A DNA stretch of 64,000 bases from Comamonadaceae bacterium (lineage in GTDB: Bacteria > Pseudomonadota > Gammaproteobacteria > Burkholderiales > Burkholderiaceae_C): positions 62,001-126,000 of the forward strand of contig JAIXXF010000045.1 in the NCBI GenBank assembly GCA_027490925.1. The letters are read 5' to 3'. Below the pieces are notes generated by a model. It did no database searches, was not told the DNA's origin, and worked only from the letters and a program-made list of their open reading frames with translations. Shown in pieces: positions 45,684 to 56,290 of the stretch. Position numbers and translations under genes: made by a program. Within the stretch, counting starts at the first letter, position 1. Every line of letters begins with the position of its first letter.

Positions 45684-46285
45684 CCGTGCCCAGCCTCGGG
45701 CGACAGCATCCAGGCTTGCAAGCCGAGCAGGCCGAGCGCTTTGTCGTAGCGTTGGGCCACCGGTGTGTCAAAGATCACCGCCGCGTCGGCACCCACGGTG
45801 AGCCAGCTGTTGTCGGCCAATTCCGACTCCAGTTGGCCTTCGCCCCACGCCGAATAACCCAGGGACACCAAGACCCGACGTGGGCCCGCTCCGGTGGAAA
45901 GCGCCTCCAGCACGTCTTTGGAAGTGGTCATTTCCAGGCCACCAGGAATCACCATGGTGGACGCGTATGCCGACTCTCTGGGTGTGCTGTCTCCGGCCTG
46001 AGCCGAAAGCATTTGGTCATGCAGCACAAAGCCCCGGTCGGTCTGCACTGGGCCACCTTGGTAGACCGGCGTCTCCACCAGGTCATCGCGGCGCAGGGGC
46101 AGTTCAACCTGGTCGAAAAGCCGCTTGAGTTTGATGTCGCTGGGCTTGTTGATGACGATGCCCAGCGCCCCGCGCTCGGTGTGCTCGCACACGTACACCA
46201 CGCTCTTGGCGAATGCCTCGTCTTGCAGCCCGGGCATGGCGATCAAAAAGTGGTGCGTCAGGTTGATCGGCGCAGAATCGGGCAT
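45680..46285 (-). CDS. yqgE: YqgE/AlgH family protein
   Basis: 201-residue conserved protein of unknown biochemical role. NLTHHFLIAMPGLQDEAFAKSVVYVCEHTERGALGIVINKPSD is the family N-terminus. Neighbourhood yqgE-ruvX-pyrR-pyrB is conserved in proteobacteria. First gene of the operon; only 12 nt separate its ATG from the divergent photolyase ATG, so its promoter must lie inside the photolyase gene. Confidence 0.92.
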   Translation of the reverse strand: MPDSAPINLTHHFLIAMPGLQDEAFAKSVVYVCEHTERGALGIVINKPSDIKLKRLFDQVELPLRRDDLVETPVYQGGPVQTDRGFVLHDQMLSAQAGDSTPRESAYASTMVIPGGLEMTTSKDVLEALSTGAGPRRVLVSLGYSAWGEGQLESELADNSWLTVGADAAVIFDTPVAQRYDKALGLLGLQAWMLSPEAGHG

Positions 46286-46297
46286 TGTTTGATTTTA

Positions 46298-47788
46298 ATG
46301 GTGAAGATGGACAAGACATTTGCCAGCGGCCTGGTGTGGTTCCGCCGCGACCTGCGTACCGATGACCACGCCGCGCTCCACCACGCGCTGGAGCGCTGCC
46401 GCCAAGTGCACTGCGTGTTCGTGTTCGACCGCGAGATCCTTGACCCGTTGCTGGCAGACGGTTTGAAAGCGGACCGGCGGGTGGAGTTCATCCGCGAGTC
46501 GGTGGTCGCGCTGGACGCCGATTTGCGCAAGCTGTCGGGTCAGGCGGCGGGCGGGTTGATCGTGCGGCACGCCTGGGCGGCGGACGAGGTGCCCGCGCTC
46601 GCCCAGCGCCTGGGTGTGCAAGCCGTGTTCGCCAACCACGACTATGAGCCGCAGGCGATCGCCCGCGACAACCGCGTGCGCGGCAAGCTGTCCGACCTGG
46701 GCGTGGCGTTGTTCACCAGCAAAGACCACGTCGTTTTTGAGCGCGAGGAGGTGCTGACCCAGGCCGGCCGGGCTTATGGCGTGTTCAGCCCATACAAAAA
46801 CGCGTGGTTGAAAAAACTCACGCCCAACGACTTGAAAGCCCACCCCGTGGAGCGGCACGCCAGCGCCCTGGCACCGCGCCCAGAGGCATGGCAATCACCG
46901 GTGCCCACGCTGGCCGATATGGGCTTTGAGCCGACCAATCTCGCCGCGCTGAAGATCCCCACCGGGGCGGCCGGGGGGCAGGCGCTGTTCCAGGAGTTTT
47001 TGGAGCGCATCGACCGTTATGGCGACACGCGCGACTTCCCAGCCATCAAAGGCCCCAGCTACCTGAGCGTGCACCTGCGGTTCGGCACCGTGTCCATCCG
47101 CGCCCTCGCGCACGAGGCGCACCAGCGGCAAGCGCAGGGCAGCCGCGGCGCCGCGGTGTGGTTGGGCGAGCTGATCTGGCGCGATTTTTACTTCCAGATC
47201 CTGGCCAACTTTCCGCACGTGGCGCAGGGCGCTTTCAAGCCCGAATACGACCGCATCCGCTGGGAGCAAGGCCCCGAAGCGCAGGCCCTGTTCGCCGCTT
47301 GGTGCGAAGGCCGCACTGGCTACCCCTTGGTGGATGCCGCCATGGCGCAGATCAACCAGACCGGCTACATGCACAACCGCTTGCGCATGGTGGTGGCGAG
47401 CTTTCTGGTCAAGGATTTGGGCATTGACTGGCGCTGGGGGGAACGTTACTTCGCCGCCAAGCTGAACGACTTCGATCTCGCCGCCAACAACGGCGGCTGG
47501 CAATGGGCCAGCTCCAGCGGATGCGATGCGCAGCCCTATTTCCGCATTTTCAACCCCACCAGCCAGAGTGAGAAATTCGACGCCGAGGGCCGCTTCATTC
47601 GGCGCTACTTGCCGCAGCTTGCCGAATTGCCCACGGCGGCGCTGCACGAGCCCTGGAACGCCAAACCCATGGACCTGCTCGCCGCAGGCGTGACCCTGGG
47701 CAGCACTTACCCCCGGCCAGTGGTGGTGCACGCCGAGGCTCGTGAGCGCACACTGGCGCGTTATGCCGTGGTGAAAAAGCCCGATTGA
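46298..47788 (+). CDS. phrB: Deoxyribodipyrimidine photo-lyase (class I CPD)
   Basis: Light-driven repair of UV pyrimidine dimers. 496 residues from ATG 46298 (a second ATG at 46307 is also possible). N-terminal antenna domain GLVWFRRDLRTDDHAAL; FAD domain with GYPLVDAAMAQINQTGYMHNRLRMVVASFL and the Trp-rich electron path (DIDWRWGERYF, NNGGWQWASSSG). The FAD contact NPxxQ appears as NPTSQSEKFD. It shares a 12-nt divergent gap with yqgE. Confidence 0.94.
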   Translation: MVKMDKTFASGLVWFRRDLRTDDHAALHHALERCRQVHCVFVFDREILDPLLADGLKADRRVEFIRESVVALDADLRKLSGQAAGGLIVRHAWAADEVPALAQRLGVQAVFANHDYEPQAIARDNRVRGKLSDLGVALFTSKDHVVFEREEVLTQAGRAYGVFSPYKNAWLKKLTPNDLKAHPVERHASALAPRPEAWQSPVPTLADMGFEPTNLAALKIPTGAAGGQALFQEFLERIDRYGDTRDFPAIKGPSYLSVHLRFGTVSIRALAHEAHQRQAQGSRGAAVWLGELIWRDFYFQILANFPHVAQGAFKPEYDRIRWEQGPEAQALFAAWCEGRTGYPLVDAAMAQINQTGYMHNRLRMVVASFLVKDLGIDWRWGERYFAAKLNDFDLAANNGGWQWASSSGCDAQPYFRIFNPTSQSEKFDAEGRFIRRYLPQLAELPTAALHEPWNAKPMDLLAAGVTLGSTYPRPVVVHAEARERTLARYAVVKKPD

Positions 47789-47932
47789 AGGGCTCACGCC
47801 CCCCAGCGCGCTTGGGGCGCGCACGGCACCTGGGGCAGGCCAGGTGAGGCGAAGACGCCGAGGCCCAGGATCAAAGACCGGGGTGGGTGGCCAGCATGAG
47901 GGGCGTGACAGTGACAGTGGCAGCGACCGATG

Positions 47933-50900
47933 TCAGTGGGTCAAGGCGCTGCCGGTGTGCTCCCGCACCAGGGCCATCAGCGTGTCTTCGTCGTAGGGCT
48001 TGCCCAGATAGTGGTGCGCACCCAGCGCGAGCGCGTGGTCGCGGTGTTTTTCGGCGATGCGTGAGGTGATCACCACCACCGGCAAGCGCGCCCAGCGGGC
48101 GTCGGCCCGCAGGTTGCGCAGCAGGTCAAAACCGTCCATGCGCGGCATTTCAATGTCGGACAACACCAGTGCGGGCTGTTCGCGTTCCAGCGCCTCCAGG
48201 GCCTGCAGCCCGTCGGCCGCCAGCGCCACGCGGTAGCCTTCACGCTGCAGCAAGCGCTGGGTGACGCGGCGCACCGTGATCGAGTCGTCCACCACCAGCA
48301 CCAAGGGCGCCAGCGGTGCGCTTGGGCGCCGTGGCTGGCCGTCGCCCAGCCGGTGTTGGCGCACCGCCTCCCGGGCCGACTCGCCATGCACCGCCGCCAA
48401 AGCCACAGGGTTGTAGATCAGCGCTACCGCGCCCGAGGCCAGCACGGTGATGCCCGACAGGCCAGGCAAGCGGGCCAGTTGCGCGCCGAGGTTTTTCACC
48501 ACCATCTCTTGGTTGCCCAGTACCTCCGACACATGGAGCGCGAGCCCTTGGCCCGCGCTGCGCAGCAGCAGCACCGGGATGTGTGAGCCGCTGGCGGATG
48601 TGGGGTCGGGCGGTGGTGCATCGGCCGCAGGCCCTTGCAGCAAGGCGCTGGCCCAGAAAAATGGCACCGCTTCGCCGCCCAAGTCGAGCTGGCCGCTGGC
48701 GTAGGCGGCGGCCAGCTCGGCCGGGGTGGTGCGGCGCACCAGCGCCACGATGCTGGCGGGCACGCCCACCGTCAGCCCGCCTGCGCGCACCATCACCACC
48801 TGGGTGACGGCGGTGGTGAGCGGCAGCACCAGTTTGAAGAGCGTGCCGTGGCCTGGCCGGTGCAGCGTTTCGATGCGGCCACCCAGCGCGGTGACTTCGC
48901 TGCGCACCACGTCCATGCCAATGCCGCGCCCAGCGAGCTCGGTGACGGTGGAGGCTGTGGACACGCCCGGCAAGAAGATCAGGTTGGCCAGGTTGGCGTC
49001 GCTTTGCCAGGCGCCTCGCTCGATCAGGCCCAACGCTTCGGCGCGCTGGCGGATGGCGTTGAGGTCCAGGCCAGCGCCGTCGTCTTCGAACTCGACCGAA
49101 ACGTCGTTGCCTTCTTGCCTCAGGCGCACGGTGATCACGCCCAGCTCGGGCTTGCCACGCGCCAGCCGGGTCTCGGGCGCTTCAATGCCATGGACCACGC
49201 TGTTGCGCAGCAGGTGCTCGAAGGTGGGGGCCATGCGGTCCAGCACCGCGCGGTCCATCTCGATGCGACCGCCCTCAATGTCCAGCCGCACCTGTTTGCC
49301 GGTTTCCTTGGACGCTTGGCGCACCACGCGGTACAGCCGTTCGGAGAGGCCCTCGAACTCCAGCATGCGGGTGCGCAACAAGTCGCGTTGCAACTCGCGG
49401 GTCTGCCTTGCCTGGGCGGTGAGCGCGTCGTCGCTTACCTGCAGCGTGTGTTGCAGGCCGCGCTGCACGACCGTCACGTCGTTGACCGATTCGGCCATCA
49501 TGCGGGTGAGTTCTTGCACCCGCGTGAAGCGGTCAAACTCCAGCGGGTCGAAGCTGTTGGGCGACTCCTTGGCCTGTGCCAGGCGCGACTGCATTTGGCT
49601 TTCGGCTTGCAGCTCCACTTCGCGCAGTTGGCCGCGCAAACGGTCGAGGTTGCCGGTCAGCTCCTTGAGCGAGCCGCGCAGTTGGGCCAGTTCGCCTTCC
49701 AGGCGGCTGCGGGTCAACATGACCTCACCGGTCTGACCCAGCAGGCGTTCGAGCAGGTCGGCCCGCACCCGCACGGTGGGTTGGCTGCGTTGCACCGGCG
49801 CGGACGCGCCTGCGGCCAAGGCGTTGCCGGGCAGGCCCTGGTCCACCGGCGTGGCCTGCGCCACCTGTGGCTGGCTGGGCATGGGCGATCCAGCGGCGCT
49901 TGGCATGGGCAAGTCCGGTGTCTTGGCGGCTGTTCGCAAGCGCGTGCCGCCTTGGCGCAGGGCGTCGAAAGCGTTGGCCAGGGCATCGAGCCGGGTCAAC
50001 AGGGGGGCGACGTCTGTGCTGTCGGCCACCCCGTTGCCCAGGGCTTCAATGTCGGATTCAAACAGGTGGGCCAGCTCGCCCAGGCGCATCGCCCCAGCGA
50101 GCCGGGCGCTGCCTTTGAAGGTGTGCAGCACCCGCAGCGCCTCGGTGCGCGCGCCCATGTTGTCCGGGCGGGCCGCCCACTGGCGCAGGGCCGAGCCCAG
50201 TTGCGGCAGCAGTTCGACCGCTTCTTCCGCGAAGAAAGGGAACAGCTCGGCGTCCAACGCGTCGATCTCGTCCAGCTCGTCGTCCACATCGGGCGCGGCC
50301 AATGCTACTGATTCAGTAGCATAAGATCTATATTCCACGTGGGTTGGACCTGATTTTTCTTCAAAATCAGCGGTGGCGGGGCCATGGGCGGGTAAATCGG
50401 CCAAAAATGGTGCGCCAGTGCGTGGCTCGTCAACGCCAGCGTGGCCGGTGGAGAGCTTGGCGGGGAAGGTGGCGTTCAGGGCACCCAGGCGATCGAGCAT
50501 CGAGGGATTGGGCACCTTAAGGAAACCGGCGGCGAACTGGTGCAGCAGGCGGCGGATGTCGTTGGCCGCGTCCAGGAACACCTGTGCCGCGTCGGTGCTG
50601 CAGTGCTGCCGGATGCGCGCGTGGTCCAGCGCGTGTTCCAGTTGCCGCGCCAGGTGGGACAGCGCGGTGAATCCCACCGTGGCGGAACTGCCCGCCAGCG
50701 AATGCGCAAGGGCGACCGTGCCTTCCGCCACCGGTTGGTGCGGCTCCAGCAGCAGTTCACTGAGGTCGGTTTGCAGCTGCCGCGACCACTCGTCGGCTTC
50801 GTTCAGGTAGACGTTGTAGAGGGGGATGTGCACCCGCAGGCCGTCGATCACACGGGTCTGCTCGTCGTGCCGATCGTCGTCGGCCCTGTGCCCGTTCTCG

Positions 50901-53900
50901 GGCATGTTGAGCGGCTGTGGCTCGGCGCCATGGACGACCGCAGGCGGTGCGTCAGACGGCGTCTCAGCGGCTGTGACGGGGGCGGGCAAGTCGAGCGACG
51001 GCAGGGTCGCCAGCCAATCGGCGGCGGGCGGTAGCCCTGCACTGGCCAACGCGGTCGCTGGCGTCTCGGGCGGTTCAGACGGCCCTGCCGTGTCGCCCAG
51101 GTCCGGCAGGTCCAGCGCCTGTTCCAGGTCGGCGGGCAAGTCCAGCGCGAATGCCGCGGCATCAAGGTCCTGAGGGGGAGCGCTGTCCGGGGTGTTGGCG
51201 ACCAGCGCCAGGCCGTCCCAGTCAATGTCCAGTGCGTCGGTCGGGGCGGCGGCGTCTGGCCCGTGGGAGGGGGCGCTGGCGTTGGTTGCCACACCTGGCC
51301 GGTCGGGGGCGGGCTGGTCGGGACGGGGCAGGTCCAGGTCGATGCCGCGGAACATCGCGTCGAAGTCCACGTCGGCCAGCGGCACGGTGGACACCGCGTC
51401 GGACAGGTCGGCGGGCGCGTCGGCTTCTTGGTCAACCGGCGATTCGGGGGCGACCCTCGCCCCTGGGCTGCCGTCCAACAGGGTCAGGCCGTCCAGCTCG
51501 TCTGGGGAGAGGTCGGCGAACGTGGCGCTGGCCGGGGGCTCGGCCAATGGCTCGGCACCGACAGCAGCGTCTGGCGCGCCGAGGCGCAGGGCGTCGGCGC
51601 GGGCACGGAAGGGTTCGGGCCGCCAGTCGGCGTCGCGGCCGTCGGCGATCGCAGCCACCCAATCGGCGAGCGCGTGCAGGCTTTCACCGCAAACCGCCAA
51701 CAGCGCTGGGCTGGCGGGCTGGTGATCGGCCAGCCAGTGGTTCATCAGCTGCTCCAGCGCCCAGGCGGCTTCACCAAACCGGGCCAGGCCCACCATGCGG
51801 GCGCTGCCCTTGAGGGTGTGAAAGCTGCGACGCAGGGCGATCAGCTGCGCATCGTCTTCTGGGGCGGTGTGCAGCGTGCCGACCGCGGCCTGGCCTGCGG
51901 CAAGCACCTCGCGTGCCTCGTCCAAAAAAATGCCGAGCAGGTCGTCTTCATCGTACGGGCTGGGCGGGGGTGCGGGCAGCGGTTCTGACGGGGACGCGCT
52001 GCGGGTGGCTTGGGCGGCCAGGTCGGCCAACGCGGCCAAAGCCGAAGCGGCCACCACCGGGGTTTGTGTGCCCACCCTGTCTGGCTCGCTGGGAACGGCA
52101 AGCACTGTGGCGGCCTGGCGGGCGGCGGCGGCCAAGGCGGGCTGGTCGGCCAGACCCGCTTGCGTGGCGATGTTGTCCAACCGTTCGGCCAAGGTGTCGG
52201 GCTCGGCATCCGGGCGCGCGGCCAGTGCCAGGGCTTGGTCGGCCCACGGGGCGCTGGGGTCGACAGACACCACGGGGGGTGGGGCATCGGCCTGTGTCGG
52301 GGGCGGCGCACTGGGCGGGCCCTTTCGGCTCAGGGTGCCGGTGGCCGGGTCGAACCCGAACAGCTGGCGGGCCAACGTCGGCTGGTGGTGCAGCATGTCG
52401 ATCAGCAGGCCCAGCACGCCGAGGTTGTGACCCAGGTGGTCGAACGTGGCGGTGAGTTCGCTGGGTTCGGGCGGCTGGGCAATCAGGCCTTCGACGGTGG
52501 TGCGCATGTGCGCCACCGCCTGGCTCGCGGGCTCCACGCCCAGCACCGACAGCACGCCCCGCATCTGGCCCAGCTGGCCGGGTACTTTGGCGAGCGCCTG
52601 ACGCTCCTGTGGTTGGCGGAAGAATTGGTCCAGCCCGCGTTCGATCTCGTCCAGGCTGGCACGCAGTTCGCTGACCACACTGCCCATGGTCTGGCGCTCA
52701 TTGACTCGCCGGTACAGCGCCTCCATCCAGGGCTCAAGTGGCTCGGGGGTGCCGCCCGCCAGCACGTGGCTCAGCCGTTCGGCCAGCCGCGCGGTCCGGC
52801 TGGCCAGCGTGGGGTCAGAGGGGTCGAGTTCCTGGCAGCTCGCTTCCAGGTACAGCACGGCGGTGGCGACTTCCATCGCCATCGCGGCGCTGGGCGCGCG
52901 GTTCTGGCGGACCGTGTGGTCCACCACCTGGTTGAGGGTTTGGGCCAGGGCGGTGCTGGGCGGGTGCAGCTTGAGCAGCGACTCGGCCATGCTGCGGAAG
53001 GGCTCGGTCAGCTTCCGCAGTTTGTCGGTGTCGCCCCCAACCGCGGCCGCCCAGGCGTCCTTGGCAGCGGCGATGCGTTTCAGCGCCTGCGCCAGCAGGC
53101 CAGGGTCGAACAAGCCCAGCACCGGCTGGGTGTAGTCGACTGGCTGGCAGGCGGTGACTTCATAGGTGTCGCGCAGCGCCGACAGGAGCGGCGCGTCCGC
53201 GCCGTCGGGCACCGCCGCCTGGGCGCAGAAAAACAGCAGGTCTTGGGCCAGCCGCTCGGAGACCGATGGCTCGCCGCGGGCCAGCGTGGCGTACTGCAGC
53301 AAGATGCGGGAGGCCGCCCGTTTGGCGAACAGGTCCATGGGCAGCAGCCCATGGGCCAGACCTTCCCCCAGACCGGCGGCGAGCTGCCAAAACGCCCGCG
53401 CGTCGTCGTCCCCTGCGCTTTGTGACAACCCCAAGGAGAGGTCGCGCAGTTGGGCCGCGGCCTGGGTGTCGCCGCCACGGACGATGCCCAAAACGGCTTG
53501 GTCCAGCGCCGAGCGTTGTGCCGCCGGGTCGCTGGGGGCAGCGGCCGCTGCTGGCAGCGGCGCAGGGCGCCAGCGCCAGGGCTGGCCGTGGGGCTCGAAC
53601 AGGTCTGCCGGGTGCACGCGGTCGGCGCCGTTGAGCGCTTGCACCGCCTGGTAGGCCGGGAACAAGGCCACTGGGGACACCGGGTGGTCACCGAGCTGCC
53701 GTTGCAGGCAGTCGATCACCGCGAAGCTGGCTTGCTGCACCTGCTGTGCGGCCTCTGGGGTGCAGCGGTCGGGGGATTGCACGAAACCGCGCACCGCCGT
53801 TTCCATGGCCTGCAACAACTTGGCGGGGCCCGCTTGGCCAACCAGTACCAACGCACCGGCGGCCTGGTGGAGTTGCCGCTGTGACACCGACAGCGCCGCC

Positions 53901-54103
53901 GGGTCGGGCGTGGGGTCGCTGTCGGACATGCCGCTGGCGCGCAGGGCCCTGGCGGTTGCGGCCTCTCTGGCGTAGCGGCGCAGGCCTTTGTTGGCCTGCT
54001 CCAGGGTTTTGCGCAACTCGTCCAACACCCAGGCGAGCGGCCCGAGGTCGTGGGAGGGTCCGCTGGCTTGGGCCGACGAGGGCCCGGGCAATGGGGTGAC
54101 CAT
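47933..54103 (-). CDS. chpA: Giant CheA-like hybrid histidine kinase of the type IV pilus Chp system
   Basis: 2056 residues from ATG 54103 (ChpA/PilL type). The N-terminal half carries FimL-like and Hpt modules; clear Hpt histidines are in HTLKGSARM (near 763), AHSLAGSSA (near 1133) and HTFKGSARLAG (near 1325). Ala/Pro/Asp-rich linkers separate them. Then come the dimerisation helices (near 1454), the ATPase N box HLLRNSVVHGIE (near 1628), a CheW domain (about 1770-1910) and a receiver LVVDDSITVRRVTQ with the Asp in SDIEMPRMDG (about 1930-2050). It signals to PilG/PilH to control pilus motors and twitching. Confidence 0.94.
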   Translation of the reverse strand: MVTPLPGPSSAQASGPSHDLGPLAWVLDELRKTLEQANKGLRRYAREAATARALRASGMSDSDPTPDPAALSVSQRQLHQAAGALVLVGQAGPAKLLQAMETAVRGFVQSPDRCTPEAAQQVQQASFAVIDCLQRQLGDHPVSPVALFPAYQAVQALNGADRVHPADLFEPHGQPWRWRPAPLPAAAAAPSDPAAQRSALDQAVLGIVRGGDTQAAAQLRDLSLGLSQSAGDDDARAFWQLAAGLGEGLAHGLLPMDLFAKRAASRILLQYATLARGEPSVSERLAQDLLFFCAQAAVPDGADAPLLSALRDTYEVTACQPVDYTQPVLGLFDPGLLAQALKRIAAAKDAWAAAVGGDTDKLRKLTEPFRSMAESLLKLHPPSTALAQTLNQVVDHTVRQNRAPSAAMAMEVATAVLYLEASCQELDPSDPTLASRTARLAERLSHVLAGGTPEPLEPWMEALYRRVNERQTMGSVVSELRASLDEIERGLDQFFRQPQERQALAKVPGQLGQMRGVLSVLGVEPASQAVAHMRTTVEGLIAQPPEPSELTATFDHLGHNLGVLGLLIDMLHHQPTLARQLFGFDPATGTLSRKGPPSAPPPTQADAPPPVVSVDPSAPWADQALALAARPDAEPDTLAERLDNIATQAGLADQPALAAAARQAATVLAVPSEPDRVGTQTPVVAASALAALADLAAQATRSASPSEPLPAPPPSPYDEDDLLGIFLDEAREVLAAGQAAVGTLHTAPEDDAQLIALRRSFHTLKGSARMVGLARFGEAAWALEQLMNHWLADHQPASPALLAVCGESLHALADWVAAIADGRDADWRPEPFRARADALRLGAPDAAVGAEPLAEPPASATFADLSPDELDGLTLLDGSPGARVAPESPVDQEADAPADLSDAVSTVPLADVDFDAMFRGIDLDLPRPDQPAPDRPGVATNASAPSHGPDAAAPTDALDIDWDGLALVANTPDSAPPQDLDAAAFALDLPADLEQALDLPDLGDTAGPSEPPETPATALASAGLPPAADWLATLPSLDLPAPVTAAETPSDAPPAVVHGAEPQPLNMPENGHRADDDRHDEQTRVIDGLRVHIPLYNVYLNEADEWSRQLQTDLSELLLEPHQPVAEGTVALAHSLAGSSATVGFTALSHLARQLEHALDHARIRQHCSTDAAQVFLDAANDIRRLLHQFAAGFLKVPNPSMLDRLGALNATFPAKLSTGHAGVDEPRTGAPFLADLPAHGPATADFEEKSGPTHVEYRSYATESVALAAPDVDDELDEIDALDAELFPFFAEEAVELLPQLGSALRQWAARPDNMGARTEALRVLHTFKGSARLAGAMRLGELAHLFESDIEALGNGVADSTDVAPLLTRLDALANAFDALRQGGTRLRTAAKTPDLPMPSAAGSPMPSQPQVAQATPVDQGLPGNALAAGASAPVQRSQPTVRVRADLLERLLGQTGEVMLTRSRLEGELAQLRGSLKELTGNLDRLRGQLREVELQAESQMQSRLAQAKESPNSFDPLEFDRFTRVQELTRMMAESVNDVTVVQRGLQHTLQVSDDALTAQARQTRELQRDLLRTRMLEFEGLSERLYRVVRQASKETGKQVRLDIEGGRIEMDRAVLDRMAPTFEHLLRNSVVHGIEAPETRLARGKPELGVITVRLRQEGNDVSVEFEDDGAGLDLNAIRQRAEALGLIERGAWQSDANLANLIFLPGVSTASTVTELAGRGIGMDVVRSEVTALGGRIETLHRPGHGTLFKLVLPLTTAVTQVVMVRAGGLTVGVPASIVALVRRTTPAELAAAYASGQLDLGGEAVPFFWASALLQGPAADAPPPDPTSASGSHIPVLLLRSAGQGLALHVSEVLGNQEMVVKNLGAQLARLPGLSGITVLASGAVALIYNPVALAAVHGESAREAVRQHRLGDGQPRRPSAPLAPLVLVVDDSITVRRVTQRLLQREGYRVALAADGLQALEALEREQPALVLSDIEMPRMDGFDLLRNLRADARWARLPVVVITSRIAEKHRDHALALGAHHYLGKPYDEDTLMALVREHTGSALTH

Positions 54104-54119
54104 GGGCGCGCGTCCGGCG

Positions 54120-56252
54120 TCAGGCGATCTTGAAGCGCGACACCGACTGGCGCAGCTCCTCGGCGATGCGAGACAGGTCGCGCACCTGCTGTGCGGTGGA
54201 GCGTGTGCCCTCACCGGTTTGCTCGGTCACCGCAAAAATCTGCTGGATGCTGCCCGCCACCAGGTTGGCGGATTGCGCTTCGCTCGCAGCGGCCGTGGAG
54301 ATTTGCTCGATCAGATCGGCCAGGCGGCGTGACACCTGGTCGATCTCCGCCAGCGCCGAGCCCGCGTTGTCGGACAGTTGGGCGCCCTCCACCACGCCCC
54401 GGGTGGAACGCTCCATGGCGGCCACGGCGTCTTGCGTATCGGTCTGGATGGCCTTCACCAGCGCGGCGATTTGGCGCGCCGCGTCGGCCGACCGTTCCGC
54501 CAGACGCTGCACTTCTTCGGCCACCACCGAGAAGCCGCGGCCCGCGTCACCGGCCGACGCCGCCTGGATGGCTGCGTTCAGCGCCAGCACGTTGGTTTGC
54601 TCGGTGATGTCCGAGATCAGTTCGGTGATCTCCCCGATCTCCTGGGACGATTCGCCCAGCCGTTTGATGCGTTTGGAAGTCTCTTGAATTTGGTCGCGGA
54701 TGGCGTTCATGCCACCGATCGCGTTTTGCACCGCCGACAGGCCGGACTCAGCGGCCTGCAGCGACTGTCGCGCCACCAGGGCCGATTGCTGCGCCTGGGA
54801 AGACACGCCGTTGATGCGGTCGGCCATGTCCAGCACCGACTGACCGGTTTCACGGATCTGGCTGAGCTGCCGGGTCGAGCTGGCCAGCAGGTCGGTGGAC
54901 GTGGCCTCCACCCGGGCGGTGGTCTGCGTCACCCGGGCAGCGGTGGTCTGCACGTTGCCCACCAGTTGGCGCAGCTCTTCCACGGTGTAGTTCACCGAGT
55001 CGGCGATGGCGCCCGTGATGTCTTCGGTCACCGTGGCTTCATTCGTCAGATCGCCTTCGGCCACGGTTTGCAGTTCGTTCATCAACCGCAAAATCGCCGC
55101 CTGGTTGGCGTCGTTGACGCGCTTGGCCTCCTGCTCTTGCGCAAGCGCTTCCAGGCGCTGGCGTTCCGCGAGCGCCGCCCGGGTGCGTCCCTCTTGCAGT
55201 TGCACATAGGAAATACCGAAGGCCGACAGCAGTGCCCCCCCAGCCGGGACCAACAGCAACAGCAACGCGACCACGCCCAAGCCCGACTCGGCGCTCAGCC
55301 GGGTCTGCAACGCCTCCAGGTCTTGGCGCAGTGGCTCGCTGTCGGTCAGGATCGCGGCCTGCGCTTCCCGCGCGGCCACCAGGCTTTGCAGGTTGCCCAG
55401 CACGGCGCTGGCTTGTGTTTTGGTGGCTTGGAACAGTTTGAGCAGGTTGGCGAGCTGCTCTTTGAGCTGAGGGTCGCGCGCCGCCGAGAGCCGCAGGTCG
55501 CCATTGCCCGCAATCAGGCCATTGGTGATTTCGTTGAAGCTGCTGAGGTCTTTGCTCAACAAGAACACCGCTTCGGGGCTCACCCCGTCCAGCGTCAAAA
55601 ATTCGTTGGCCGATTTGCCGATGCGTTGGGTCAGCATCACGAGCTGGCTGGTAGCGGCCAGTTCCGCAGCGGGTGCGCCGAGCTGCAGCTTGAGCGACGC
55701 CACCGCCTCGGCGACTTCCAGCAGGTCTGCCGACTGCCGCGTGACGTTGCGCAGCGCAGCGCCCACATCGGTCAACACTTTTTGCTGGTCCAGCACCACC
55801 TTGGCGTTCTTTTCGGCGCGTTCCACCACAGGCAAGGCCTTCTCCACGCCGTCTTGGAACTGCCCGGCTGTGGCGGACACGTTGAGTTGTGCATCGCCAT
55901 CGCGCAGTGCGCGCACGTTGCCCGCCAGCACCTGCGAGCTCTCGCGCACCTCAGGGAAAGCCTGTTCCGCACCGACCAGGGCTTGCGACACCGACTTGGC
56001 CAGCCGCTGCGATTGCATCAGGGCCTGGCCAGTGGCGGCGATTTGTTGGCTCAGTTGGTTGGCTTGGTTCAGGGTGAAGAACACCGCGCCGCCCAGCACC
56101 AGCAGCGATGCCACGAACAACAAACTCAGCCGACGTTGGTGGGCGGCAGCAGACTGTCGCCCCAGCAACGGTAGGCCGATCAGGCCTTCTTCTGTGTCGG
56201 GCGCGTCGGTGGGCACAGGGACGGTGCGCGAGAGCGGTTCGGCTTCAGACAT
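54120..56252 (-). CDS. pilJ: Methyl-accepting chemotaxis protein PilJ
   Basis: 710-residue transducer of the Chp system. The start ATG 56252 gives [10 protein letters not shown]; the longer frame is shadow. One membrane segment near residues 45-63, a PilJ-type periplasmic region with NarX-like helices, a second membrane segment near 325, HAMP-like linker, then the cytoplasmic signalling coiled coil with [25 protein letters not shown] at the hairpin tip. Ends 16 nt before chpA. Confidence 0.93.
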   Translation of the reverse strand: MSEAEPLSRTVPVPTDAPDTEEGLIGLPLLGRQSAAAHQRRLSLLFVASLLVLGGAVFFTLNQANQLSQQIAATGQALMQSQRLAKSVSQALVGAEQAFPEVRESSQVLAGNVRALRDGDAQLNVSATAGQFQDGVEKALPVVERAEKNAKVVLDQQKVLTDVGAALRNVTRQSADLLEVAEAVASLKLQLGAPAAELAATSQLVMLTQRIGKSANEFLTLDGVSPEAVFLLSKDLSSFNEITNGLIAGNGDLRLSAARDPQLKEQLANLLKLFQATKTQASAVLGNLQSLVAAREAQAAILTDSEPLRQDLEALQTRLSAESGLGVVALLLLLVPAGGALLSAFGISYVQLQEGRTRAALAERQRLEALAQEQEAKRVNDANQAAILRLMNELQTVAEGDLTNEATVTEDITGAIADSVNYTVEELRQLVGNVQTTAARVTQTTARVEATSTDLLASSTRQLSQIRETGQSVLDMADRINGVSSQAQQSALVARQSLQAAESGLSAVQNAIGGMNAIRDQIQETSKRIKRLGESSQEIGEITELISDITEQTNVLALNAAIQAASAGDAGRGFSVVAEEVQRLAERSADAARQIAALVKAIQTDTQDAVAAMERSTRGVVEGAQLSDNAGSALAEIDQVSRRLADLIEQISTAAASEAQSANLVAGSIQQIFAVTEQTGEGTRSTAQQVRDLSRIAEELRQSVSRFKIA

Positions 56253-56290
56253 GGTGACCTCGGTCTTGCAGGGGGTGTGGCCCGGCGACG

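Noticed and set aside
45578-46297. N-terminal extension of photolyase over yqgE and ruvX
   Set aside because: The antenna domain begins right after 46298; upstream residues are antisense shadow.
47789-47932. GC-rich inverted sequence CCCCAGCGCGCTTGGGG after phrB as a terminator
   Set aside because: No T tract on either strand and a bulged stem; may only be composition.
48635-50311. 558-residue + strand open frame inside chpA
   Set aside because: Antisense shadow of the kinase and CheW domains.
54378-56174. 598-residue + strand open frame inside pilJ
   Set aside because: Antisense shadow; pilJ motifs are on the minus strand.
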